Numbered from the stretch's first letter, positions 6,793 through 13,089 are shown. The stretch is DNA of 13,089 nucleotides from Caldimicrobium thiodismutans (GCA_002877875.1 PNIE01000067.1:1-13089), one strand, 5' to 3'. Numbers and translations are program-made. Notes: a model not told the origin generated them from the letters alone.

Positions 6793-8276
6793 AGAAAGTA
6801 GCCGTCACCAAAGAGCCTTAGCGCCCTTTCTAAGGCCATGGCCTTATTAATAGTCTCCTCAAACTCCTTTTCCGGGATAGAATCTGCAACAATTCCTGCT
6901 CCAGCTTGTAAATATAACCGATTTTTCTTCTGAAAAAAAGTTCGTATAGTTATGCAAAAATCCATATTATTTGAAAAACCAAAATAGCCTACAGCCCCTG
7001 CATAAGGCCCTCTTGCCCTTCCTTCAAGCTCAGAAATTATCTCCATAGCTCTGATTTTAGGTGCTCCAGAGACCGTTCCTGCAGGAAAGCAGGCCTTAAA
7101 AGCAGAAAACATATCCTCTCCCTCTTTTAAAAGGCCTCGAACTCCTGAAACAAGATGCATTACATGAGAATATCTTTCAACTACAAGGAGTTCATAAACC
7201 TCAACAGTGCCATATCTTGAAACCCTTCCGAGGTCGTTTCTTCCAAGATCAACAAGCATTATATGTTCGGCGAGTTCCTTTTCATCCCTTCTTAGTTCTT
7301 CTTCTAAAGTGAAGTCTTCCTCTTCAGTCAATCCTCTTCTTCTTGTGCCGGCAATGGGCCTTGTTTCAACCACTCTATCCTCAACCCTAAGAAGAATTTC
7401 TGGTGAAGATCCAATAAGGATCTCATCCTCAAGACGAAGATAAAACATATAAGGAGAAGGATTAATCTTTCTTAATCCCCGATAGAGATAAAAAGAAGTA
7501 TGAGCATTTTCAAGAAGATCCTCTTCTACAAAAAATCTCTGAGAAAGGACAACCTGGATTACATCTCCAGAAGAAATATACTCTTTGGCTTTTAAAACCA
7601 TCTCCAAAAACTGCTCCCTTTCCATTTCAGGGATAAGTTTTAGTCTCTTTTTTATTTTTGGAATCTTTACTTTCTTCTTTTTTAAATCCTGAACTAATTT
7701 TTTAAGTTCTTCTTTAGCCTCGTGATAAATTTTTTTTAAATTTCCTTTATCTACTGTGAAAAGGTGAAGAATAAAGTAAGAATGTCTTAAGCGGTCGTAG
7801 ATGAGAAGTTTTTTAGGAAAAACAAAGAAGAGGTCATGAAAGCCAAGCTTATCTGGGGCTCTAGGCACTCTCTTTTCAAAAAAGGAGACCATTTCATATC
7901 CTACATACCCAACTGCTCCTCCCCAAAAGCGTGGAAGCTCTTTAATCTCTGGGGTTTTAAACTGAAAAAGGATTTTTTTGAGTTCTAAAAGAGGATCCTC
8001 GGAAAAGAAGAAATTTTTCTTCTCTCCTAAAATTTCAACTTGATTTCCTTTACTCTTAAAAATCAAAAAGGGATCAAATCCAATAAAACTAAAACGAGCC
8101 CACTTTTCAGGCCCTTCCATACTCTCAAAAAGAAAAATATAGGGCTCATTATCAAAAAGTTTATAAAAGAGAGAGATAGGAGTTTCAAGATCTGCAGGTA
8201 TTTCAGTGTAGAGGGGGATAAGATTACAAGTTTCTGAAAGCCTTAAAACTTCCGCCTCTTCTGGATAAATCTTCAC
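6789..8276 (-). CDS. trpE: Anthranilate synthase component I
   Basis: Chorismate-using subunit that makes anthranilate with ammonia from TrpG, the first committed step of tryptophan synthesis. The 495 residues have the N-terminal regulatory part with FLFES (48-52), equivalent to the LLES tryptophan-binding element, so feedback inhibition is likely. The chorismate domain follows: SGDVIQVVLSQRF (236-248), the DLGRNDLGRVS block (343-353), FPAGTVSGAPK (397-407) and GAVGYF (427-432). RPIAGTRRRG (306-315) has Ala where PabB-type aminodeoxychorismate synthases have the nucleophilic Lys (PIKGT). This supports anthranilate rather than p-aminobenzoate synthesis. The start is GTG (8276-8274), overlapping the hisS stop as GTGA, with GGAG eight bases upstream. 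The other trp genes are not nearby, and no leader peptide or attenuator is visible because the gene is embedded in hisS. Confidence 0.95.
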   Translation of the reverse strand: MKIYPEEAEVLRLSETCNLIPLYTEIPADLETPISLFYKLFDNEPYIFLFESMEGPEKWARFSFIGFDPFLIFKSKGNQVEILGEKKNFFFSEDPLLELKKILFQFKTPEIKELPRFWGGAVGYVGYEMVSFFEKRVPRAPDKLGFHDLFFVFPKKLLIYDRLRHSYFILHLFTVDKGNLKKIYHEAKEELKKLVQDLKKKKVKIPKIKKRLKLIPEMEREQFLEMVLKAKEYISSGDVIQVVLSQRFFVEEDLLENAHTSFYLYRGLRKINPSPYMFYLRLEDEILIGSSPEILLRVEDRVVETRPIAGTRRRGLTEEEDFTLEEELRRDEKELAEHIMLVDLGRNDLGRVSRYGTVEVYELLVVERYSHVMHLVSGVRGLLKEGEDMFSAFKACFPAGTVSGAPKIRAMEIISELEGRARGPYAGAVGYFGFSNNMDFCITIRTFFQKKNRLYLQAGAGIVADSIPEKEFEETINKAMALERALRLFGDGYFL

Positions 8277-9553
8277 AGTAAATTCTCCAAAAGATAGAAC
8301 TCGATCTCATCTATAGAGATTTTTTCTTGGGTTCCTTTTTTCATATCCTTTAAAACTATTTTATTTTCCTTTAGTTCTTCATCACCCAAAATCAGAACCA
8401 AGGAGGCCCCAAGCTTGTCTGCCTCACGAAGCATGGCCTTAAGGCTTCTATCTTCAAAGAGAGCAGAAATCTTAATACCTTTATCTCGCAAAGTACTAAT
8501 TATCTTTAAACCCTTAATTTTGGCCTCTTTTCCCAAAGGGATTAAAAGGCACTGAGGCTTCAGTTCCTCTAAAAGGGCTTCTGGGATATCTTTTTCTCCA
8601 AAAAGACAAAGGGCCCATCTTTCAAGGCCAATAGCAAAACCCGTTGCAGGAAGGTCAGGTCCCCCAAGTTCTTTAATTAAAAAGTCATATCTTCCACCGG
8701 CACATACTGTATCCTGAGCCCCAAGCCCCTCCCCTTTAATTTCAAAAATGGTTCTCACATAATAATCAAGGCCACGCACAAGATAGGAATTGATTGAAAA
8801 TGAAAGATTTCTTATTTTGAATAGCTCAATTATTTTTTCAAAATGATTTTTGCAATCTTCACACCAGAATTCCGAAATGGGCTTAAGTCCCTTTACCACC
8901 TCTTTACATTGCTCTTTTTTACAGTCAAGAATTCTTAAAGGATTTCTTGAGAGCCTTTCTTTACAAGTTTCACATAGCTTTTCCTTTTCTTTTTCCAAGG
9001 CATAAAGAAGATAATCTCTAAAAGCAGGCCTACAATTTGGACATCCAAGACTATTTATCTCAAGGGTAAAGGGCTCTCTTTGGTTTTTAAGCGGTTTTTT
9101 AAGAATCTTTAAGGCCAGTTCAATCAGTTCCACCTCATAATAGGGCGTAAGATTTCCCATAAATTCCACATCAATCTGGAAAAACTCCCTTAGTCTTCCC
9201 TTTTGGGGCCTTTCGTGACGAAACATAGGGCCAATAAAAAAAATTTTTAAAGGTTTAGGCCTCATGTAAAGGCCGTGTTCTATAACCATACGACAGATTC
9301 CTGCTGTGGCTTCAGGCCTTAAAGTAAGAAGTTCTTTGTTTCTGTCTTCAAAAGTATAGGTTTCTTTTTGTACAATGTCAGTTACCTCTCCAATGGAGCG
9401 AACAAAGAGCTCTGTTTTTTCAAGCACAGGTATTTTTATTTCCTGAAAACCTGCAAGTTTTAATTCTTTTCGGGCTATTTCTATGAGATACTGATATTTG
9501 ATAGCCTCTTCAGGAAGCCAATCCTTAAAGCCTCTTACAGCCTGAAGTTTCAT
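8273..9553 (-). CDS. hisS: Histidyl-tRNA synthetase
   Basis: Class II aminoacyl-tRNA synthetase that charges tRNA-His in the cytoplasm. In 426 residues the family order is complete. AVRGFKDWLPEEA lies at 5-17 and a motif 1 region at 40-60. Motif 2 is FRHERPQKGRLREFFQ (111-126). The histidine-specific RGLDYYVR (260-267) carries the catalytic Arg, GGRYD lies at 286-290, and motif 3 is TGFAIGLERW (304-313). A C-terminal anticodon-binding domain spans about 334-426. The middle insertion carries four Cys pairs (171/174, 194/197, 211/216, 231/234), probably binding zinc. I recall this insertion in many deltaproteobacterial-type HisRS, so it is not unusual in itself. The ATG overlaps the preceding gene's TGA as ATGA, with GGGGAG about ten bases upstream. 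A catalytic core of this length argues against the HisZ paralogue. Confidence 0.96.
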   Translation of the reverse strand: MKLQAVRGFKDWLPEEAIKYQYLIEIARKELKLAGFQEIKIPVLEKTELFVRSIGEVTDIVQKETYTFEDRNKELLTLRPEATAGICRMVIEHGLYMRPKPLKIFFIGPMFRHERPQKGRLREFFQIDVEFMGNLTPYYEVELIELALKILKKPLKNQREPFTLEINSLGCPNCRPAFRDYLLYALEKEKEKLCETCKERLSRNPLRILDCKKEQCKEVVKGLKPISEFWCEDCKNHFEKIIELFKIRNLSFSINSYLVRGLDYYVRTIFEIKGEGLGAQDTVCAGGRYDFLIKELGGPDLPATGFAIGLERWALCLFGEKDIPEALLEELKPQCLLIPLGKEAKIKGLKIISTLRDKGIKISALFEDRSLKAMLREADKLGASLVLILGDEELKENKIVLKDMKKGTQEKISIDEIEFYLLENLL

Positions 9554-11253
9554 TTAACAAGCTCTCCCCACTTCCTTGGAAAACTAATTCCTCCAAGAGG
9601 AACATAAACTCTTTCAAATCCCTCAGCTTTAAGAAGTCTTGCTACTTCATAAGCCCTGCGAGAAGAATTACAAATAAGAATAATATCCTTGTCTTTAGGG
9701 ATCTTGTCAAGGTGATATCTAAATTCTTGATAAAGAATAGGCTTTACATTGGAAAAATTTTTCACAAGATACTCGGCTTCTTTAGGATGTCTAAGGTCTA
9801 TTATGTAAGAATTAGGATCTCCTTCTTTCAAGCGCCTTAAAACTTCCTCCCATTCCATTGGCTCAAAAAGTCCCCTTAGGATGTTATCAGCTACATGAGC
9901 GGTATCATGTATAGGATCTAGTGCAGAGTTAAAAGGAGGAGCATAGGCAAGTTCCAGATTTATAAGATCCTCAACTAGTGGTTTATGAGGAAGAATACTT
10001 GAGATAGCATGAATTCTTGCAAGAGTACCATCTGTAAAAGGACCTATAGCCTGAAAACCAAGAATCCTTGTCGTCTTTTTATCAAAGATCAAGGCATAAT
10101 AAGCATACTCTGCCCCAGGATAAAAGTGCGATCTTTCTGTCTGATTGTTTAAGGCATAACTTGCGAAAAATCCTTCAGCCTTAGCTTGTGATAAAGTAAG
10201 GCCTGCTCCACCTACAGAGAGATCAAAGCATTTCATAATAAAGGCTCCAACGGTTCCTTTAAAAGTAGCCACTCCTCCTGCAATATTAGTTCCAATAACT
10301 CTACCCTGTCGATTGGCTAAAGACCCCATAGGCATTACTACTTTTTTTCCGGTTATAAGATGGGTGACCTCGATACAATCCCCACCAGCATAGATGTCAG
10401 GATCAGAGGTCTGAAGCCTCTCATTCACCATTATTCCACCAGTTAAAGGAGAAACTAAAAGCCCAGCCTTTTTAGCAAGCTCAGTATTAGGCTCGACTCC
10501 CACAGCCATTAATACTAAATCTGCAGGATAAAACTCCCTCTCAGTTTTTACTCCAATTACCCTACCCTCTTTTCCCACAATCTCCTTAATCCTTGCATTG
10601 AGAACAAGGTTTATTCCCTTTTCCTTTAAGTGATTTTCTACTATCCTAGCTGTAAAAGGATCAAGATTTTTGGGCAAGACCTGGGGAAAATACTCAAGAA
10701 GAGTAACAGGAAGCCCCCAGAGATCGGCAAAGGCCTCTGTCATCTCAAGACCAATAAGACCAGCTCCAATGACAAGAGGTTTCTCAACTTGTCCTCTGGC
10801 AATCCTTTCTTTTATTTCAATAGCCTTGTGAAGATTAGAGATGGTGTAAACTCCTTCCAAATCAATCCCTGGAAGATTTAAAATTCTTGGTTTAGAACCA
10901 GTGGCAATTACCAATTTATCATAGGGAATTTCTTCAATCTTTCCTGAGTCGAGATACCGCACTCTTACCGTTTTTCTTTTACGATCAATCTCTTCAGCTA
11001 AGGTTTTCGTAAGAACAGTTAGCCCCTTGGCATTACGAAAAAATTTTTCGTCTCTTACCACATGATAAGAAGTTTCCCTTAAAGCATTTTCATAAGGAAC
11101 ATCCCCAGAAACAAAATAGGGTATACCACAAGCACCATAAGAGATTAAGTCATCTTTGTCAATAAGAATAACCTCCACCTTTGGATTCAATCTTTTCACC
11201 CTACAGGCAGCTTTAGCACCACAGGCATTAGCCCCAATGACTACAACCTGCAT
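9550..11253 (-). CDS. FAD-dependent pyridine nucleotide-disulfide reductase with C-terminal rhodanese domain (CoA-disulfide/persulfide reductase-like)
   Basis: Resembles CoA-disulfide reductase-rhodanese fusions and NADH-dependent persulfide or polysulfide reductases; the true substrate is not determined. The 567 residues begin with an FAD-binding Rossmann motif (VVIGANACGAKAA, 4-16). The single redox cysteine is C42 in SYGACGIPYFVSG, the pattern of CoADR/NADH oxidase enzymes rather than two-Cys glutathione reductases. The NAD(P)H motif is VIGAGLIGLE (161-170), the second FAD motif is IYAGGDC (287-293), and the dimerisation domain contains YAPPFNSALDP (437-447). Residues from about 466 form a rhodanese domain with IIDLRHPKEAEY and a catalytic C528 in ICNSSRRAYEVA. 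The active loop lacks the usual Gly of CxxGxR. AGGGGG precedes the ATG by five bases. It is the promoter-proximal gene of the long minus-strand run and overlaps hisS by four bases. An oxygen-scavenging NADH oxidase role is the main alternative. Confidence 0.88.
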   Translation of the reverse strand: MQVVVIGANACGAKAACRVKRLNPKVEVILIDKDDLISYGACGIPYFVSGDVPYENALRETSYHVVRDEKFFRNAKGLTVLTKTLAEEIDRKRKTVRVRYLDSGKIEEIPYDKLVIATGSKPRILNLPGIDLEGVYTISNLHKAIEIKERIARGQVEKPLVIGAGLIGLEMTEAFADLWGLPVTLLEYFPQVLPKNLDPFTARIVENHLKEKGINLVLNARIKEIVGKEGRVIGVKTEREFYPADLVLMAVGVEPNTELAKKAGLLVSPLTGGIMVNERLQTSDPDIYAGGDCIEVTHLITGKKVVMPMGSLANRQGRVIGTNIAGGVATFKGTVGAFIMKCFDLSVGGAGLTLSQAKAEGFFASYALNNQTERSHFYPGAEYAYYALIFDKKTTRILGFQAIGPFTDGTLARIHAISSILPHKPLVEDLINLELAYAPPFNSALDPIHDTAHVADNILRGLFEPMEWEEVLRRLKEGDPNSYIIDLRHPKEAEYLVKNFSNVKPILYQEFRYHLDKIPKDKDIILICNSSRRAYEVARLLKAEGFERVYVPLGGISFPRKWGELVK

Positions 11254-11281
11254 CTTATCCCCCTAAAAAAAAACTTCTTAA

Positions 11282-11310
11282 ATTTTATCACAAAAACACT
11301 TTAACCACAA
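11282..11310 (-). promoter_or_regulatory. Probable promoter of the reductase-hisS-trpEG-plsC-gyrA gene run
   Basis: On the minus strand TTGTGG (11310-11305) is followed after 17 bases by TAAAAT (11287-11282). TGA lies immediately ahead of the -10 box, making it an extended -10 (TGnTAAAAT). It predicts a transcript starting about 20 bases before the ribosome binding site and ATG at 11253. A perfect TTGACA also lies upstream (11339-11334), but it has only weak -10 partners at normal spacing; it could support a second promoter. Confidence 0.6.
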
Positions 11311-11384
11311 CAAGGTATAAAGAGTAGTTCCTTTGTCAAGGTGAGAATTATGACTCGCTCTTTGCGACTAGATAGTGAGTAAAA

Positions 11385-11411
11385 GAGTAAAAGAAGCCCC
11401 CAAAAGGGGGC
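11385..11411 (-). terminator. Intrinsic terminator of the exported rhodanese gene
   Basis: Minus-strand RNA forms GCCCCC-UUUU-GGGGGC (11411-11396), a perfect six-pair GC stem with a four-base loop. It is followed at once by a T-rich tail (TTCTTTTACTCTTTT). It sits 16 bases past the stop codon of the gene at 11428-11898. The other strand has no T run after the stem, so it acts in one direction. It separates that gene from the reductase operon downstream. Confidence 0.82.
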
Positions 11412-11427
11412 ATGAAATACTACTGAA

Positions 11428-11898
11428 TTAGTGTAAAAACTTATAAGTTTGTCTTCCTGCTTGTTCGGCAAGCTTGACTATTCCACCTTCAAGAGAATAC
11501 GCATTCATGAAACCAAGAGCTCTCAAAGCAAGAGCTACAGGAAAAGCTCTTGTCCCAGTGTGACAAATCACAACAATTTTTTTATCTTTAGGAAGTTTAT
11601 TCAGATTTTCCTCTTTAAAAAGTTCATGCATTGGAATTTCAAGTCTGTCCTTCCAAGTAATTCCCACTATAGCCATCTCCTCAGGAGTTCTTACATCAAG
11701 CATTACAAATGGCTCTTTGTTTTGAATCATCTGAAGAAGCTGTGTTGCATTGACCAAACCCGGGTCTTTGGCAAGAACCTCTGGAGTCAGTGGAGAAAAC
11801 ATCATGTCTAATCTTTTAGCAAGCTCCTTGTCATAAGCAAAAACAAAACTTGAAATAGTAAAAATAAACCCTATGACTAAGAGCAGCACCTTTCTCAT
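11428..11898 (-). CDS. Exported single-domain rhodanese-like protein
   Basis: Rhodanese domains carry sulfane sulfur as a cysteine persulfide. The 156 residues start with a signal peptide: positive n-region MRK, a hydrophobic core at about 4-19, and a probable cleavage after A21 (FVFA|YDK). The mature protein would therefore act in the periplasm. There is no lipobox cysteine. The rhodanese fold spans about residues 50-150: ATQLLQMIQN, LDVRTPEEM (67-75), then the active loop VVICHTGTRAF with catalytic C112 in CHTGTR, and helix ALALRALGF. The final block is SLEGGIVKLAEQ, where many homologues have a Trp after GGI. AAGGGGG lies just upstream of the ATG. A promoter and a terminator bracket the gene, so it is probably monocistronic. 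Substrate and partner are unknown; sulfur or polysulfide handling is inference. Confidence 0.88.
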   Translation of the reverse strand: MRKVLLLVIGFIFTISSFVFAYDKELAKRLDMMFSPLTPEVLAKDPGLVNATQLLQMIQNKEPFVMLDVRTPEEMAIVGITWKDRLEIPMHELFKEENLNKLPKDKKIVVICHTGTRAFPVALALRALGFMNAYSLEGGIVKLAEQAGRQTYKFLH

Positions 11899-11930
11899 GG
11901 CAACACCCCCTTAATTATTTTTTATTTTAA

Positions 11931-11958
11931 ATAATAAGACAGATTGTGAAAATTTCAA
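11931..11958 (-). promoter_or_regulatory. Promoter of the exported rhodanese gene
   Basis: On the minus strand TTGAAA (11958-11953, five of six) is followed after 16 bases by TATTAT (11936-11931, five of six). This predicts a leader of about 26 bases ending in the AAGGGGG ribosome binding site and ATG at 11898. It is the best-matching sigma-70 type promoter in the window. Confidence 0.65.
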
Positions 11959-12056
11959 ACCTTTGTAAAAAAATCACATAATCTCGTAAACATATATACT
12001 GAGTTAAATAAAAAAATTTTTTAAATAAAGTCGGATTCCTAATCAAGATATATGGA

Positions 12057-12085
12057 TTGTATGGGTAATGTGACAATTTTAAAAT
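12057..12085 (+). promoter_or_regulatory. Possible promoter of the coiled-coil gene and ssb
   Basis: On the plus strand TTGTAT (12057-12062) is followed after 17 bases by TAAAAT (12080-12085, five of six). It lies about 65 bases ahead of the GTG start at 12152 and points away from the divergent rhodanese promoter. The rest of 11959-12056 is AT-rich, including an A7T6 run near 12009-12022, and shows nothing else I can name. Confidence 0.45.
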
Positions 12086-12151
12086 AGAAGAGATCTGTTT
12101 TGTCAAAAAGAAAGGCATCACAGAAAAAAATAAAAAACTTGGAGAATAAAA

Positions 12152-12469
12152 GTGGCAAACTTGATAATGGAGATTGAAAGGCTTTGTAGGGAATATTCCC
12201 TTGCAAGGGCAGAATTAAAAGAAAAAGTAGAGGCACTTAATGAGGAATTTGAGAGGCTAAAAAGGGAAAGACTTCCACAAAATAAGATATCATCACCCCT
12301 TTCCAAATCAGCCTATGTAATAATTAAGCTTTCTGATCTAAAGATACAACTCAAAATGCAACAAATAACGCAGGATGAATACGATCAGCAGTTAACCAAA
12401 TATCAGCCTATCTTACATCAAAGGAAACAAATAAGAGACTGGGGAGCTGAAGTAAAAAAAAAGAATTAA
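12152..12469 (+). CDS. Small coiled-coil protein of unknown function, apparently frameshifted near its end
   Basis: I do not recognise the family. The product is 105 residues from a GTG start, chosen because GGAG lies seven bases upstream; an ATG at 12167 would remove five residues. Residues 4-42 are strongly charged and heptad-like (EIERLCREY, LKEKVEALNEEFERLKRER), predicting a coiled coil. A second helical, Gln-rich stretch (about 58-90, LSDLKIQLKMQQITQDEYDQQL) follows. There is no signal peptide or membrane segment. The frame ends at TAA 12467-12469 directly after a run of nine A (12454-12462). One frame over, the sequence stays open with matching composition to TAG at 12534-12536. The intended protein is therefore probably about 127 residues. 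ssb follows closely on the same strand, so the two are likely cotranscribed. Confidence 0.65.
   Translation: MANLIMEIERLCREYSLARAELKEKVEALNEEFERLKRERLPQNKISSPLSKSAYVIIKLSDLKIQLKMQQITQDEYDQQLTKYQPILHQRKQIRDWGAEVKKKN
12454..12462 (+). other. Run of nine A: probable frameshift or slippage point
   Basis: Nine consecutive A within GTA AAA AAA AAG. Reading eight A instead of nine joins EVKKRIKEATDLDTL and extends the protein in the frame used by the following block. A long A run can be a transcriptional slippage site, as known for dnaX in Thermus, and is also a common place for sequencing error. Confidence 0.55.
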
Positions 12470-12536
12470 AGAGGCCACGGATTTAGACACATTAAGGCTC
12501 CTTGAGCAAGAAATAGAAAACTACACAGGTGGATAG
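12463..12536 (+). other. Out-of-frame C-terminal tail of the coiled-coil gene
   Basis: In the +1 frame relative to the gene at 12152 the sequence encodes RIKEATDLDTLRLLEQEIEN, then YTGG and TAG. It is a charged helical segment in the same style as the upstream protein. It has no start codon or ribosome binding site of its own, and it ends seven bases before the ssb ATG. The best reading is the true C-terminus of the upstream gene. Confidence 0.6.
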
Positions 12537-12543
12537 GTCTTTT

Positions 12544-12976
12544 ATGGATGTCAATAAAGTAATCCTTGTAGGAAGACTTGGAGCTGATCCAGAAATCCGC
12601 TATACCTTAGAAGGAAAGCCTGTTGCTGTTTTTCGAATAGCTACTAATGAAGTCTTTATCAAAAATGGAGAAAAGGAGACCATAACTGAGTGGCACAGAT
12701 GAGTTGCCTTTGGAAGGCTTGCAGAAATCTCCTGGAGAGTATCTAAGTAAAGGCTCAAGTGTTTATCTTGAGGGAAAGCCTCGTACAAGAAAATTTGAAG
12801 ACAAGCAGGGGCAGATAAGGTTTATTACAGAAATTTGGGTTCAAAGCCTTCAGATTCTTGACAGGAAAGAAGAGAGTCCTTACAATAGGCAACCTATAAA
12901 AGAATCATACCTTAAAGAGGATTTTTTTGAACCAGCTAAACTATTCACCCCGATTAATGAAGATATACCCTTTTGA
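12544..12976 (+). pseudogene. ssb: Single-stranded DNA-binding protein, interrupted by a TGA and a one-base insertion
   Basis: SSB coats single-stranded DNA and recruits replication and repair proteins. From ATG 12544 the frame reads MDVNKVILVGRLGADPEIRY, FRIATNE (30-36), then TEWHR. It meets TGA (12700-12702, codon 53) where homologues usually have Val or Ile, and resumes with VAFGRLAEIS. An extra T at 12733 then shifts the frame. After it come GEYLSKGSSVYLEGKPRTRKF, TEIWVQSLQILD, a short linker and the acidic tip NEDIPF. Both lesions repaired, the protein would have 143 residues, a normal short bacterial SSB with one OB fold. Everything apart from the two lesions looks well conserved. The damage is therefore either recent or a sequencing artefact. 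No second ssb is present here to show whether the cell depends on this copy. Confidence 0.85.
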
Positions 12977-13052
12977 AAATCCCCCACATCTCTTCACTTT
13001 TCCACTTCTCCCCCTCCCCTCTTTTTTACTCCAAAAAATTCTCAAACTATTT
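12977..13052 (+). terminator. G-free, C-rich tract after ssb: possible Rho-dependent terminator (rut-like)
   Basis: Directly after the ssb stop codon, 76 bases on the plus strand contain no G and about 30 C, with many CT and TC steps. Unstructured C-rich, G-poor RNA is what Rho loads on. No hairpin with a T tail was found for this transcript, so Rho-dependent termination is a reasonable inference. Confidence 0.35.
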
Positions 13053-13064
13053 GTAAAGTTACAA
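13051..13064. repeat. Short perfect inverted repeat TTGTAA-AG-TTACAA
   Basis: Six-base arms separated by two bases, in an otherwise featureless AT-rich stretch at the right end. It has the size of a dimeric regulator's operator, but no gene start is visible beside it within the window. It could arise by chance. Confidence 0.3.
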
Positions 13065-13089
13065 TATATCCATGTTTTTACCTTATCTT

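Noticed and set aside
6789..8276. p-Aminobenzoate synthase (PabB) instead of TrpE, suggested by folK in the same run
   Set aside because: The PIAGT motif has Ala at the position where PabB-type enzymes carry the nucleophilic Lys, and the N-terminal FLFES regulatory element is present.
8846..9041. Cys-pair-rich insertion in HisRS as a novel zinc domain
   Set aside because: The same CPxC/CExC/DCK/CxxC arrangement is familiar in many bacterial HisRS proteins, so it is ordinary.
11927..12306. Overlapping minus-strand open frames of 62-65 codons across the divergent intergenic region and the coiled-coil gene
   Set aside because: They overlap one another and the promoters, have low-complexity Phe/Leu/Ser composition and no good ribosome binding site. 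The plus-strand gene explains the coding part.
12700..12702. TGA read as an amino acid (selenocysteine or code change)
   Set aside because: SSB has no selenocysteine role, no suitable hairpin is evident, and TGA ends several intact genes in the same window.
12980..13032. G-quadruplex on the minus strand of the pyrimidine tract
   Set aside because: Only three runs of three or more G are present and they are unevenly spaced, so a stable four-tract structure is not supported.

Overview
The window reads as a block of chromosomal housekeeping genes from an AT-rich, probably thermophilic, anaerobic bacterium. The proteins are rich in Lys, Glu and Ile. The combination of an LL-diaminopimelate aminotransferase, an inositol-3-phosphate synthase, a four-Cys-pair histidyl-tRNA synthetase and two rhodanese-type sulfur proteins would fit a sulfur-metabolising lineage such as Thermodesulfobacteria. 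That placement is inference from gene content, not proof. I see no IS element, phage gene, CRISPR array, tRNA or rRNA.

Layout. Positions 1-11253 hold ten minus-strand genes packed head to tail. In transcription order they are an FAD/NAD(P)H disulfide reductase fused to rhodanese (9550-11253), hisS, trpE, trpG, plsC, gyrA, inositol-3-phosphate synthase, dapL, folK, and the start of a small membrane-anchored CxxC protein that runs off the left edge. Most junctions are ATGA/GTGA overlaps or gaps under 20 bp, so this is likely one long transcription unit. A good extended -10 promoter lies at about 11282-11310, and a possible internal promoter lies in the only wider gap, between gyrA and the inositol synthase. 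Upstream is a separately transcribed exported rhodanese gene (11428-11898, minus) with its own promoter and a clear intrinsic terminator. From the same divergent intergenic region a plus-strand pair leads rightward: a small coiled-coil protein of unknown function and ssb.

Functions include Trp, Lys and folate precursor synthesis, histidine tRNA charging, phosphatidic acid synthesis, DNA topology, DNA protection and sulfur/persulfide handling. They do not form one pathway. The two rhodanese-domain proteins, one exported and one cytoplasmic, are the only neighbours that look thematically linked.

The main oddities are broken reading frames. ssb carries an in-frame TGA at codon 53 and a one-base insertion, yet its remaining sequence is well preserved down to the DIPF tip. 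The gene before it loses its last ~20 codons through a shift at a run of nine A. folK encodes a complete HPPK N-terminus but has no ATG, GTG or TTG in frame ahead of it. All of these lie within about 700 bp of the window's ends, while the long middle genes are intact. Sequence error at contig ends is therefore a serious alternative to biology. I did not find a convincing new multi-gene system.
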